Assembly (NCBI RefSeq): GCF_017068395.1
Contig: NZ_CP070618.1
Span: forward strand, 1 to 64,000
Length of the DNA stretch: 64,000 nucleotides
Origin: Rhodococcus pseudokoreensis
Lineage (GTDB): Bacteria > Actinomycetota > Actinomycetes > Mycobacteriales > Mycobacteriaceae
Reading direction: 5' to 3'
In this document: one piece after another, positions 16,736 through 26,037 of the stretch
How the letters are laid out: each line of letters opens with the position of its first letter
How positions within the stretch are numbered: position 1 is the stretch's first letter
The notes under the pieces: generated by a model
Told to the model about the DNA's origin: nothing
What the model saw: the letters and a program-made list of their open reading frames with translations, nothing else
Database searches by the model: none
Translations under genes and position numbers: made by a program

Positions 16736-17328
16736 AACAGCGGACGGTCGATGGTGATCAGACAGAAGGGCCGGTCCATCAGCAGATCGGTCAGTGTGTT
16801 GGCCATCGGGCCGATGGTGCTGATGTGCTCGTTCTGATGTGGTACGAACTCGAGAGTCCGTAGCTCGTCCTCGGTAATATTCGAGGCCAGCTGGCCGGCA
16901 GCCATCGTCTTGCCGTACCAGTCGGCCATCAATTCGTACTCACGTCGCCGACGAGGGCTGCGTGCCATCTGAAACGCAACGAATGTCGCCAGGTGCTCGA
17001 ACTGTTCAGGCGTCAAGGTTGTTGACACCGAGTAGGGGTTGTTCAGGTGCTCGAGCACTCTCGCAGCTTGCCCTTCGACCACGCTCAACAACTCCTCCAT
17101 ACTGGAGTCGAGTTGTCCGTCGGTCGCCAGGAATGTGTAGAAGTCGGTGATCCCGACGTCCCGAATGTTGCGGACACCCTCCTTGAGGTCCTGCTTCTGC
17201 TTCACCCAGATCAACCCATTCGAATCTGCCCACTTCTCGAGCAGGAACTTCGGGATCACGTGGTGACGGGAACCCACCTTCCCGAACCGATCTATCGACC
17301 GCAGCCACGCTTCGCCGACCTCCATCAT
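16730..17328 (-). pseudogene. DUF4238 gene, 5' part cut off by the IS21 element
   Basis: The N-terminal 200 codons of a DUF4238-family protein, starting at ATG 17326-17328. The family's N-terminal pattern is clear: HHVIPKFLLEKWADSNGLIWV, then ITDFYTF and a helical stretch LTPEQFEHLATFVAFQMARSP. After DRPLFLI the frame enters the insertion sequence and ends 11 codons later at 16693. The family has no established function; its members occur in accessory and defence-rich regions. The product, if made, would lack the conserved C-terminal block encoded at 13429-13957. Confidence 0.8.
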
Positions 17329-17671
17329 GGGTCAATTACAGCAATGAGGACCGACAGGATTCCCTTGCGTTGCTGACCAAGTCGCTCGGACGACACAAGT
17401 CCGGAACCGGTCCTCCCAACCATATTCGGTTCTTGACCGCCCCACCGAATCAGCCCCTCAGCCCCACACCCAGGGCTCAAACGAGCACGGAGGTCGGCTG
17501 CCTACCAGCTCAAGACTGAGACCTCCAGCGCGGCGCACGACACCGGACCCGACACAGGTCCGCCGTCCGAGTACTCAGTGCGCCGAGAGTCAGGTCCACG
17601 GTGTCCCGCTGGTCGATGCAGAAAAGACGCACGCCGCCCGGTCATCCGAAGATGCCACCACAATAGGCGAG
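17329..17671. other. Intergenic, no gene seen
   Basis: No convincing coding frame. It probably carries divergent promoters for the DUF4238 gene (minus) and the PIN-domain gene (plus), but no clear -35/-10 pair was found. Confidence 0.4.
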
Positions 17672-19120
17672 GTGAACACCACGATCATCGTTGTTGATAC
17701 GAACATCCTGTCGGCGTCGCCACGGTTGCGATCGCAGCCGTGGCAGCAACTACGCGAGTGGGCGTCGGGGCGGGGTGTGCAGGTAGTGGTGCCCGAGATC
17801 GTGGCGATGGAGACAGTGAATGTGGTGGTCCGAGATTGGCGGGTGCAGGCACAGAAGCTCGAAGCGCTCAAACTCGACCAACTAGGCCTGGCGGACGCCG
17901 TGGGGGCTATGGTCGAGGAGATCCGCCGCCAGTGCGTTGCGTACGCACAGGAGTTGCGCTCATCACTGTCAGATCTCGGGGCGTGTATCGCACCGGTGCC
18001 GACGAGCATCGATCACCTCGAAATCGCGCGGCGTTCGTCGGAGCGGCGAGCCCCGTACGTGGACAACCGATCGGATACGGAGAAGAAGTCCTCCGCGGCG
18101 TCACTGAAAGACGGGTACCGGGACACGCTGATTTGGTTCACGCTTCTGGCAACTGCGGCCGACAATCCGAACGCGGCGGTGTGGTTCGTCAGTGCGAATC
18201 GGCACGACTTCGGGAGACGCCTCAAGGGCAGAGACGACCCGAACGGGCCTACCCTCGACACTTTTCCGTTTCCGTGGCATCGACAGGCTGGAGGGAGAGT
18301 TGAGCGAGGTTGGCCTAATCGATCGGGTGCAGTACGTGCTCGGCTTGGATCGGTTGGTGCAGCATCTCGCGAGTGAGCATGCGCCGGTGCCGGTCGAGGA
18401 GTTCGCTCAGCGGCTAGAGAGGTGCGAGACATCGAATGTGATTTCTGAACAGTTGAGAGACCGTTTGCTGGGTGGCCGAATCGATCCGGAGAGTGGCGGA
18501 TTGCCACTGACGACGGTGTGCTCGCAGATTGTCGATGTCGGTCATCCGGCTGAAGGGTGGCAGTTCAATGATGCGTCCGGCGCACGTGCCAGTGGGCCGT
18601 GGACAGCTCGGTTCCGAGTGGATGTGCCGGTGGTGATCAGTGTGGCCGGTGCGAGGGATATGCCAACGGATGTGTCGAAGCCAGTTCGTGTATCCGGTGG
18701 TCTCACAGTCGCGGAGGATGGTTCAGTCACAGACCTAGTGGTTGATGGGGTGGAGGCCCTGCCGGATGACGTGGGCCGCGCCGCGTGGCAACGGGTTCCT
18801 CGCGACTACACGGACGAGGCTTGGCTCTTCCCGTTCTCGGATGACGCACTCAAGATGATCGATCAGATGCTCCGTGGTGCGGTGAGTCCAGAAGAATCGA
18901 TCGGGCGGATGGCGGACGGGTTTCAGACGCCGCCTGCCTTGATGGATGCGATAACCCGGGAGATGGGAGATGCGGAACCGCCACAAACTTGCGGGACCTT
19001 GCAATCTTCGTGAAGCAGCCTGAGGTTCAGGAAGCGATGGAGCGTGCATGGAGGGCGTGGAATGCGACGCGGCCGACTGAAGGGACGACGGACGGTTCGG
19101 GTACCGACACCAAGGGGTGA
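17672..19120 (+). pseudogene. PIN-domain (DUF4935-like) nuclease gene, frameshifted
   Basis: The N-terminal about 200 residues, from the GTG at 17672, form a PIN domain: IIVVDTNIL (first Asp), VVPEIVAMETVNVV (Glu), YRDTLIWFTLL (Asp) and VWFVSANRHDF (Asp), the four-acid RNase site. Near 18285 the frame shifts and continues as LEGELSEVGLIDRVQYVLGL..., the usual continuation in DUF4935-type proteins, to 19013. Just before that stop a third frame opens (NLRDLAIFVKQPEVQEAMER...) and ends at 19120, so a second shift near 18975-18985 is likely. Restored, the protein would be about 480 residues. Such stand-alone large PIN proteins are suspected RNases in defence or toxin systems. It is either decayed or affected by sequence error. 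Confidence 0.7.
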
Positions 19121-19151
19121 GGGCGCCTGCTCATCCCCACACTGGGTGCAG

Positions 19152-19772
19152 TTATAGGCCAGTTCTACGCTGACTGAGCGACGGGAGGACGCGCTTCGGC
19201 ATACCTCGGAACATTTTGGTCGCAGCTCCGCTGACCCGTCGGGTTGCAGGATCTTCGTGCGCCGACCGATCACGGTGGTGCGAGATCGGCGACCGAGCGG
19301 TCATCTCCAGCTCCCACATACGCGTGACCGTCACGACGCCAACCTCCGGGCGTCGCCGGTCCGGGCGGACGGCATCGGCCACGATCCGGGCCAGCAGAGT
19401 CAATGCGGTCGTTTGGTCGCGCATCACCTGCAGCACCGGCCGCGCCTCACTGGTGAGAAGCATGGCCAGCTCGGAGCGTTGCTCGTCAGTGCGCGGGGCC
19501 GACCCAAGCCGGGCCGCGGAGGCTGTCCACCACTGGTGCAGGTTGATGCTGTTGTAGGTGGCCAACCGGACCCGGGTGGGCAGCGAGTTGTCCCAGTAGT
19601 CGCCGCGGCGGGCCGCCACCCAGTTGTTCTCCGACCAGTCGATCCCATAGTGCAGCAGCAACACCAAGCGCTCCGCCAACTGCGCGGCCGGATCGGCCAA
19701 CGTCGGCAGTGGCGGAACCCCGGCCAGCCAGCGGTCGGTCACCGGAAACCTATGCTCCCCCAGAATTTCCAT
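19152..19772 (-). CDS. Hypothetical protein
   Basis: A 206-residue protein not assigned to a family. The first about 130 residues look well folded (LAERLVLLLHYGIDWSENNW, then YWDNSLPTRVRLATYN, INLHQWWTASAARL), while the last 60 are basic and low in hydrophobics, which may mean the C-terminus is altered. It begins 40 bp from the IS982-like element and may have lost its own promoter to that insertion. No function can be offered. Confidence 0.5.
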   Translation of the reverse strand: MEILGEHRFPVTDRWLAGVPPLPTLADPAAQLAERLVLLLHYGIDWSENNWVAARRGDYWDNSLPTRVRLATYNSINLHQWWTASAARLGSAPRTDEQRSELAMLLTSEARPVLQVMRDQTTALTLLARIVADAVRPDRRRPEVGVVTVTRMWELEMTARSPISHHRDRSAHEDPATRRVSGAATKMFRGMPKRVLPSLSQRRTGL

Positions 19773-19811
19773 CAGCGCAGATCCTAGAGAAGATATGGAG
19801 TTTTCTCGAGT

Positions 19812-20794
19812 CTAGATGATTGATTCCTTGAACGGATCAGTGGTCGTAGGCGATCAGTGATCGCTTGGCAGTGGCGCCGATGTTCCAGTTGTGCCAGATG
19901 CCGGCGGCCATCGCCAGCACACGCTGGGCGACGCGGGCGAACACCCCGTGCGTGGTACGGCCACCGTGTTCCTCCAGGCCAAGCTGCCCTTTCAACGTGT
20001 GGTTGACCGATTCGATCCACTGCCGCACCCCGCCGAGATTGCCGTTCTTGTACGTTTCGTCCTTACGGTCCGGTCGCAGCAGCTGCAGACCCATCGCGGC
20101 GGTGGTATCGGCGAACTGTGCGCCGGAAAAGCCTTTGTCGGCGAGCAAGATCTGCCCCGACCGAATCAGGTGATGATCGCGTTCGAGCAGCGCGGTCACC
20201 ACCTCACGCTCACCGAGCTTCGGATTCGCCAGGCACCACATGATCGGCATCCCGTCGCCCGCACAGACCAGATACAGCTTCAGCCCCCAGTAGAAGCGCG
20301 AATGGGAAGCGCAATAGCCGTACCCGGCGTGCCCGGCCAGGTCCGATCGCTTCACCGTTTCACGAGACATCCCGCAGGGCACCGGGGTGGCGTCGGTGAT
20401 CCACAGGTCGTCGAACCAGGATGGTGAGATCCGCGCCAGCGTCTGAATTGCCTTGCACAGCAACCCTCGTGCCGCCCTGACACGTTTGTTGTAGTCCGAC
20501 TGTCCGGGAATGTAGGGAAACAGGGCACGCAACTCGACGCTGTGGTGGGCGTGCCGGATCCACCGGCGTTCACAATCGAACCCGAGCAGCATCTGTGCCA
20601 CGGCCAGGGTGAGCAGTTCGGCATCGCTGAGCACGGGCCGCCGACCCCGACCGGAGCGGGGTTCGACGACATGATCGTCGATGAGCACATACAGTTCGGT
20701 CAGGAGGGTTTCCAGTTCTTTGGTCACGCTTTGATCTTGGAAACCCTCCGCCTACTCCTCCTCCGCGACACGCTTCAAGGAATCAATCATCTAG
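19812..20794 (-). mobile_element. IS982-family-like insertion sequence, about 0.98 kb
   Basis: Perfect inverted repeats CTAGATGATTGATTCCTTGA(A) at 19812-19832 and its complement at 20774-20794 enclose a single transposase gene on the minus strand. Flanking sequences do not show an obvious target duplication; the CTAG at each tip is itself palindromic, so the exact ends are uncertain by 4 bp. It lies between the hypothetical gene at 19152 and the end of the SEFIR-NACHT gene. Confidence 0.85.
19837..20727 (-). CDS. IS982-family-like transposase
   Basis: A 296-residue DDE transposase. The N-terminal region has the family pattern LLTELYVLIDDHV...RRPVLSDAELLTLAVAQML and LFPYIPGQSDYNKRVR. Candidate acidic catalytic residues lie in DDLWITDATPVPC, LLADKGFSGAQF and RQWIESVNHTLK. 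The length is complete for the family and no stop or frameshift is visible, so it may be active. Confidence 0.88.
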   Translation of the reverse strand: MTKELETLLTELYVLIDDHVVEPRSGRGRRPVLSDAELLTLAVAQMLLGFDCERRWIRHAHHSVELRALFPYIPGQSDYNKRVRAARGLLCKAIQTLARISPSWFDDLWITDATPVPCGMSRETVKRSDLAGHAGYGYCASHSRFYWGLKLYLVCAGDGMPIMWCLANPKLGEREVVTALLERDHHLIRSGQILLADKGFSGAQFADTTAAMGLQLLRPDRKDETYKNGNLGGVRQWIESVNHTLKGQLGLEEHGGRTTHGVFARVAQRVLAMAAGIWHNWNIGATAKRSLIAYDH

Positions 20795-20879
20795 TGAGTC
20801 GCACCTGCTCGCCGAGGGCCGCATTTGCGCGCGGAGTGTGGAGTGTGGAGTTGATCAGGATTTTTCGTCTTCTCGAGGG

Positions 20880-23686
20880 TCAGAGACTCGTCGGAAAGTG
20901 TCCGTCTACCCACCCGAGATCGGTGAGGTCTTTCCACAGCCATGACAATGCGAGTTTGGTCGCTGGTTTGCCGCTCTGCATGTCGAAGCGACCATGAGTG
21001 GGTGGAGAAGTTGGGAGCGAAAGCCTCGTACGGGGGGTATGCCTCGACGTAGGCCCTGAATGAGCCGTAGAGCGTGTCGCGGTCGTCGTCGATCTCCTGG
21101 ACCCGTGCTTCGTCGTTCAAGGTCAGCGACACCGTCTTGACCCCGGGGCGACGTCCGTCCGGGCTCGGGGTGCCGGTCGGTTTGAGCAACCACCGAATTC
21201 CCGGCTCGATCGGTCCCGGAAATTCGAACGCACCGCGCTCACGGTGCGGGTGGTAGGAGATGTTCCCGTAGAACTCTGCGGGCATGAGACCGCGGCGTCC
21301 GAGAGTGTCTCCGAATCGGGGGGTCACGACCTGAGCGAGTTCGAGATAGCAGGTCATCGCCGCAGTGATGATCTGCTGCACGCGGTCAAGCATCCGCTCG
21401 GGTGTGAATGACCCCCAGGGCGTCGCATACGTCGGTGCGATATCGCCCTCCGGGTACAGGGGTGCAGTCGTCTCAGTTTCAGGTTTGAGCTGTCCGGGGA
21501 AGGCGAATTGCGCGCCTAGGATTCTGGTCTCGTCTCGCGCCTCATCCTGCGCGACTCCCGGTTGCTGCTGGCCGATTCGTTGAGCGATCCGAACGAAGCG
21601 GTCCGTCACGTCGCTGGCGAGGTGATCTCGCGAGGTTTCCCATACCCCGTTCAGCCCGGTCGGGACGGCGTGCCCGCGCGAGATCATCGGACGGTCCATC
21701 GGAATGTTGCCTGAAATCACCGGAGGAAGAACGTCGTTCGTTCCAGCATCGGACTCCAGCCAGGTCACCGACAGCTTGGAGTGTTTGATGTTGACTGCCA
21801 CGGTCACCTTGTCGAGGTCCTGTGATCTGATGATCGAGAAGGGGAAGAATCACCCAGGATGCGGCACCTGGATTCCATCGCGCGATCGTCGCCATCACCG
21901 GGTCCACCCGAGTGGGTTCTCCTGCCGCGAGGACCATGGCGAACACATATTTCCAGCGGTCGAAGGCTCGCAGCGACGTCAGCAGCTTATCGACGTGTTC
22001 CTCCTCCTCGAGCAGAGCCTTCGCGGCGAACCACTGCTCGAAGATGGCGAGGGAGAAGGCGCAGTTCCGCCCAGTTGTCGTCACCAGTGACGAGTTCCGA
22101 ATCTGTGCAGCCACGTCGGTTGTGGTGAACCGGGCGGGGTCGACAGCCTTTCCGGTGCGCACGGTCTCGACGGCGAGGCGCCGCAGGCCGGTGTAGAGGT
22201 CGTGGCCTTCGGCAGCGACGGCGTTCTCGACGACGCGATCGATCAGTTCGGGGATCCCGGTCGCGCCCTCGGTGGCACTGGCGTGCAGGGCTACCAGCAG
22301 GGCGAAGAACGACGCTCGATGGCGTCCTCGAGGTGCCGGCCCAGATGGCCGATCCGGTACCCGGCGACCAGTCGCATCAACCGGTCCGCGCTCGTCCTGC
22401 TCAGGGTGGGCACCGGAACGACTCGCTCGGTGACCTTCTCCTGCAATCTCGACGTCAAGATGATCCTCGACTTCGGCCACCTGGCGGCAAATTCGGAGGC
22501 TTGGCGGAGCGCGGTTGCCGCCTCGTCGGTGCGCTCGTCGAGGCCGTCGACCACCACGTCGACACCGAGACCGGGGAGGACGTCGAGGCCGACCTCGCCG
22601 ACGATGAAATCACTGATCTTCCCGTCAACTTCCCTGACCGGCAACCACACCGGCACGGGCGCTGCCGGGTTCTTCGCGGCGTCCTCGATGCGACTCCGGA
22701 ACCATTCTTCGGCGATATCGGACTTCCCCGATCCCAGCGGCCCGACGAGCAGGCGGTAGTCGCCGGCAGAGAGTTCACCGAGTTGCCGCGGAACCTGCAC
22801 CCGCTCGGTGAGGGTCCGAGCGACCTGCTCCGGAGAGAGTCCGGCACCGAGGCGCCGGTGTTCGAGCCGTCCCCGAGAGACCGAGTTCAGACGGTCGAGG
22901 TACACGGGTCGGTCCGAGTTCTCGTACGGCGTGGTGGCTGCCGTGACGACGTGGGTGTTGTGCACGTGGTGGCCGCCGACGGTGACCGTGTTGCCGTCGC
23001 CGATCACACTGACCGTCTCTCGCGGCGTGCTGCCACTGGGCAGCGGATCGGAGTGCTCACTACCTCCGGCTGCTGACCCAAACGGCAGGGGCTCCACACG
23101 GGCCGAAGCCGGGGTGGGTTTCGGCAATAACACTGAAGGTTCTGCAGGCAGATCAGGCACAGGGACCCAACTCCGGGAGGATGTGCCGTGGCCAGTTGAG
23201 CAGCATGCGCAGCAGACGTTGGATGCCGCCGTCGGTATCGGCGAACTCTGTGACGTGAAACCGGTTGAGACGGTGCAGGTCCGCAGGAAGCGCATCCTCG
23301 GAGGAACCCGGAAGTACGACGATCAAGGTTCTCTTCTGAAAGTCGTGCTGGTTCTCGTTGAACCGGCCCTTGAGGGTGTCGGCCTCCACGACCGCGCCGG
23401 CGCCGGCGGTGGGTACGTTCGTCCCCTCCCACCGCTGTTTCCACGCCGTACTGACCGCGACGATGACGAAGTCGCTGTCGCGGACCATCTCCTGCCCCCA
23501 TCGGGTCCAGTCGATCGAAGGGTCGCTCTGGTAGTACAGGTCGATGTGCGCGTCGATCCCGTTCGCGCGCAGACGCTCCACGAGGGACCGGACCGCGGTT
23601 TCCCACTCCTTCTCCTGCTCGCGGCTCCAGTCGGTGTTCTTGTGCGCCCAGCTGACCAGAGCAGTGGGTGGCATCGGCGAAGTCAC
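20880..23686 (-). pseudogene. SEFIR-NACHT STAND NTPase (defence-type), four frameshifts
   Basis: Reads from ATG 23684-23686 to a TGA at 20880-20882, about 935 residues once four shifts are repaired. Residues about 1-175 are a SEFIR (TIR-like) effector domain: TALVSWAHKN, RANGIDAHIDLYYQS and SDFVIVAVSTAW. After a shift near 23165 comes a NACHT-type NTPase with Walker A VGPLGSGKSD and Walker B DVVVDGLDE. Further shifts lie near 22315 (DAIE to ASFFALLVAL), near 21843 (WVILP to SIIRSQDLDKVTV) and near 20995 (FSTHSW to RFDMQSGKPATKLALSWLWK). Two of the four sites are in G or C runs. SEFIR and NACHT proteins are known antiphage systems in bacteria; this pairing suggests the C-terminal half senses a trigger and the SEFIR domain acts. 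The gene is either dead or mis-sequenced. Confidence 0.75.
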
Positions 23687-23712
23687 CGGGCAACCTTACC
23701 GCAAACATGGCG

Positions 23713-23747
23713 TTGACACCATATGGTTTCAGATACATACTGGGTGT
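23713..23747 (+). promoter_or_regulatory. Promoter and palindrome before the HigBA-like pair
   Basis: TTGACA at 23713-23718 and CATACT at 23736-23741 are 17 bp apart, a good sigma-70-type promoter. Transcription should begin about at the GTG at 23748, which suggests a leaderless message. The palindrome ACCATATGGT (23718-23727) lies in the spacer and is a natural operator for the XRE antitoxin. Confidence 0.6.
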
Positions 23748-24149
23748 GTGAACGTCGACGCACCCGAGGACTTCTTCGACTGGCTCGACCGCATCGAAGC
23801 CAAAGCTCGCGGCGGGGACGAGCACGCCCGCAGAACACTCGCCCGCGCCGCCGATGCACTGTCCCAGCTCCGAGACCTCGACGGCCCACCCACCTCGGAA
23901 ACCCCGGACCTCAAACGCGTCCGCCAGTCCCGCAACTACCAGGTATGGCGCACCGCCCACCCCTTCGACCCGTCCATCGCCTTCCGGCTGATCTGCTGGT
24001 TCCCGCCGAACAGCGACACCGTTGTCGTCGCCCTCTTCGCCGCCGACAAAGCACGCATGGGAGACGTGTTCTACAACAGCGTCGGCCCCCGGGCCGACAC
24101 CGCGATCCGCGAATGGCTCCACCAAACCCGAGGAGAGGACCCGTCATGA
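23748..24149 (+). CDS. HigB/RelE-like (Gp49 family) toxin
   Basis: A 133-residue toxin of the phage Gp49/HigB type, ribosome-dependent mRNA interferases in characterised members. The family core is seen in LKRVRQSRNYQVWRTAHPF, followed by FRLICWFPPNSDTVVVALFAADKA and the C-terminal helix ADTAIREWL. The start is the GTG at 23748, placed where the promoter predicts the first transcribed base; no Shine-Dalgarno is needed. The stop overlaps the antitoxin start (ATGA). Toxin-first order is typical of higBA. Confidence 0.8.
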   Translation: MNVDAPEDFFDWLDRIEAKARGGDEHARRTLARAADALSQLRDLDGPPTSETPDLKRVRQSRNYQVWRTAHPFDPSIAFRLICWFPPNSDTVVVALFAADKARMGDVFYNSVGPRADTAIREWLHQTRGEDPS

Positions 24150-24502
24150 CCGAACCCACCCCGCGCACCCGCTTCCGCCGCGCCAACGACCGCATCGACA
24201 AGCTCGTGAGCGACCCGTTGATCGCCGACGAGGTGCGCAGCTACCGCGGCGAGCGTGAGACCGTCAACCGCATCCACGCCGAAGGGCTCGCCGACATCCG
24301 TAAGGCCAGCAATCTCACGCAGCAGCAAGTCGCCGCCGCCCTCGACACCGACCAAGGAACCGTCTCTCGCATCGAACGCCGCGACGACCTGTTGCTGTCG
24401 ACCCTGCGGCAGTATCTCGCCGCGACCGGCGCCGAGCACCCGAAAATCGTCATCGAGAAGGACGGTGTCGAAATCACCCTCGACCTCGACGCCTTCGCCT
24501 GA
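24146..24502 (+). CDS. XRE-family antitoxin (HigA-like)
   Basis: A 118-residue DNA-binding antitoxin. The helix-turn-helix is IRKASNLTQQQVAAALDTDQ followed by GTVSRIERRDDLLLSTLRQYL, and the C-terminus ends with a short beta segment HPKIVIEKDGVEITLDL. Its start overlaps the toxin stop, so it is translated with the toxin. It should neutralise the toxin and repress the shared promoter through the palindrome at 23718-23727. Confidence 0.85.
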   Translation: MTEPTPRTRFRRANDRIDKLVSDPLIADEVRSYRGERETVNRIHAEGLADIRKASNLTQQQVAAALDTDQGTVSRIERRDDLLLSTLRQYLAATGAEHPKIVIEKDGVEITLDLDAFA

Positions 24503-24632
24503 ACATCGCCAGCAAACCCACAGCCCACCTCCAGCCGACGTAGGAAGGCCGCACAGGCGGCCGGCAACCACCATCGCCGGGCAGGCACCATCCACGCCAC
24601 GGTCCGCAGACGGCCCGACAAGGGGCCCTTTG

Positions 24633-24866
24633 TCACGTTCGACTGGCACGGATCCCGACCTGCCACCACGGATCGGCACGGCGCCACGCACTCAACTCTT
24701 CCCAGTCGTCGAAGAACATCGCCCATTGATCCGCGGGAATCCGTTGCAACAGCGCGTAGCTCGGGGAATCGTCGCGGAGCATCGTTTCGGTGAGGCCATG
24801 TGCGCGGAGCCGGCGCATCACCTGCAGCCGAGCGGCATCCGCAGCGAGCGGCGCCGAGATTGTCAC
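24633..24866 (-). CDS. Hypothetical small protein
   Basis: A 77-residue protein of unknown family, with a helical N-terminus (DAARLQVMRRLRAHGLTE) and a tryptophan-rich end (FDDWEELSAWRRADPWW). Its ATG overlaps the stop of the preceding minus-strand gene by 4 bp (ATGA), which supports both as real. It lies tail to tail with the HigA-like gene. Confidence 0.55.
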   Translation of the reverse strand: MTISAPLAADAARLQVMRRLRAHGLTETMLRDDSPSYALLQRIPADQWAMFFDDWEELSAWRRADPWWQVGIRASRT

Positions 24867-25129
24867 GTCGCCGGCGCGCCGCAGCCGGCGGCGTCGAGGT
24901 ACTGCTCGGTGACTTCCCCAGTCTCCCGAGCCATCCAGGTCAACTCCCCCAACCCGTCATCCCCCACCGTCGACAAGTCCACGCACGCGGCCATCGGCCC
25001 GCGCACGCACACCAACGCCAACTCGTTCTCCGACAACGCCTGCCACAGCTGTTCGACCGCGGACGACCCCATACCGCTATTGAACCGCACCAGTGCGGGA
25101 GCCGGATCGGTCGCGTCGCACCTCACCAC
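24863..25129 (-). CDS. Hypothetical small protein
   Basis: An 88-residue acidic protein, unknown family, coupled by a 4-bp overlap to the next gene at 24633-24866. The segment VEQLWQALSENELALVCVRGP reads like a folded helix-strand unit. Codon use is that of the neighbouring high-GC genes. The start could be the GTG or ATG near 25127; no strong ribosome site decides it. Confidence 0.5.
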   Translation of the reverse strand: MVRCDATDPAPALVRFNSGMGSSAVEQLWQALSENELALVCVRGPMAACVDLSTVGDDGLGELTWMARETGEVTEQYLDAAGCGAPAT

Positions 25130-25249
25130 ACCCCGACCGTTGGTGATGCCGGCGCATTACCGCCCATATGGGCTATCAGATCCCCTACCCGGTCCGCTCG
25201 GCCAGCTGGGGTTCAGAGCGGATTCCACCAGGCGACGAAGGCGTTCCAC

Positions 25250-25432
25250 TCAGCGATCAGCGGCCACACACCGGCCCTCGAGGGGATTCGCACCGAACAG
25301 GTCGGGAAGCAATCCGATCATCACCGTCTCCTCAGAACTGGTTCCACCAGGTCGCCACGCGTTCCACCACGTCCACGGCCAGAACGTCACGTCACCGACC
25401 TGATTCGGAACGTCGAACACGATGCCAGTCAT
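25250..25432 (-). CDS. Possible small hypothetical protein
   Basis: A 60-codon frame with a tryptophan-rich middle (VTFWPWTWWNAWRPGG). ATG at 25430-25432 follows GGAGCAATGTC-type sequence. No family is recognised and the opposite strand is also open, so this call is weak. It may belong with the two minus-strand genes downstream. Confidence 0.3.
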   Translation of the reverse strand: MTGIVFDVPNQVGDVTFWPWTWWNAWRPGGTSSEETVMIGLLPDLFGANPLEGRCVAADR

Positions 25433-25548
25433 GACATTGCTCCTTCAGGCTCGGCCCCGACCCATGCTGGACATCGGTACCGCCACTCCCAGCGCTACAC
25501 ACCGCGCCGGCGGCACCGCTTCGGGCAGTGCCCGTAGCCTGGTCAGTT

Positions 25549-25743
25549 GTGGGGAACACACCCGAACCCGGTCTGGACCTGACGGTCCTGCGAAGACTGC
25601 GCACACCCGGCGCCGATACCTACGACCCCGCGATCCCGAGGCGGTCCGCGCCGCCGAAAGTCGCGCGCGGAGCTGCGGAAACGACATGTCCCCACTGCAG
25701 AAGGGAGACCGGCTGCGCCGGCAAGCCCGAAATGGGAAGGTGA
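25549..25743 (+). CDS. Possible small protein with CxxC motif
   Basis: A 64-codon frame from GTG 25549, reading LTVLRRLRTPGADTYDPAIP and ending with TTCPHCRRETGC, a half zinc-ribbon. The opposite strand is equally open and no ribosome site is clear. The rest of 25130-26037 shows no convincing gene. Confidence 0.3.
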   Translation: MGNTPEPGLDLTVLRRLRTPGADTYDPAIPRRSAPPKVARGAAETTCPHCRRETGCAGKPEMGR

Positions 25744-26037
25744 CCGCGCAGTCCAGGATGTGGCCGCGGCGGCCCCACCGTTCCACGGTCTGAATCTCCC
25801 GGTCCGCCCGCTGCACCTTGCGAGCTCATCTTCTCCAACTGCTGCGCATCTGTAGGGCTTGACACTCGCGGCGACCTGGCAGCGACTGACCTGACCGTGT
25901 CCAGTGTGTCTCACGTCCCGTCGGGCCTTGCCCGTCCCACTTCGCTGGCATTTCCGCATGCTACGTCCGTGTACTCGGCCTCCGGCCGCGAATCGCGCCC
26001 CACGCTGGCCGACGACAGCACGAGGCAGGATGAGGTT

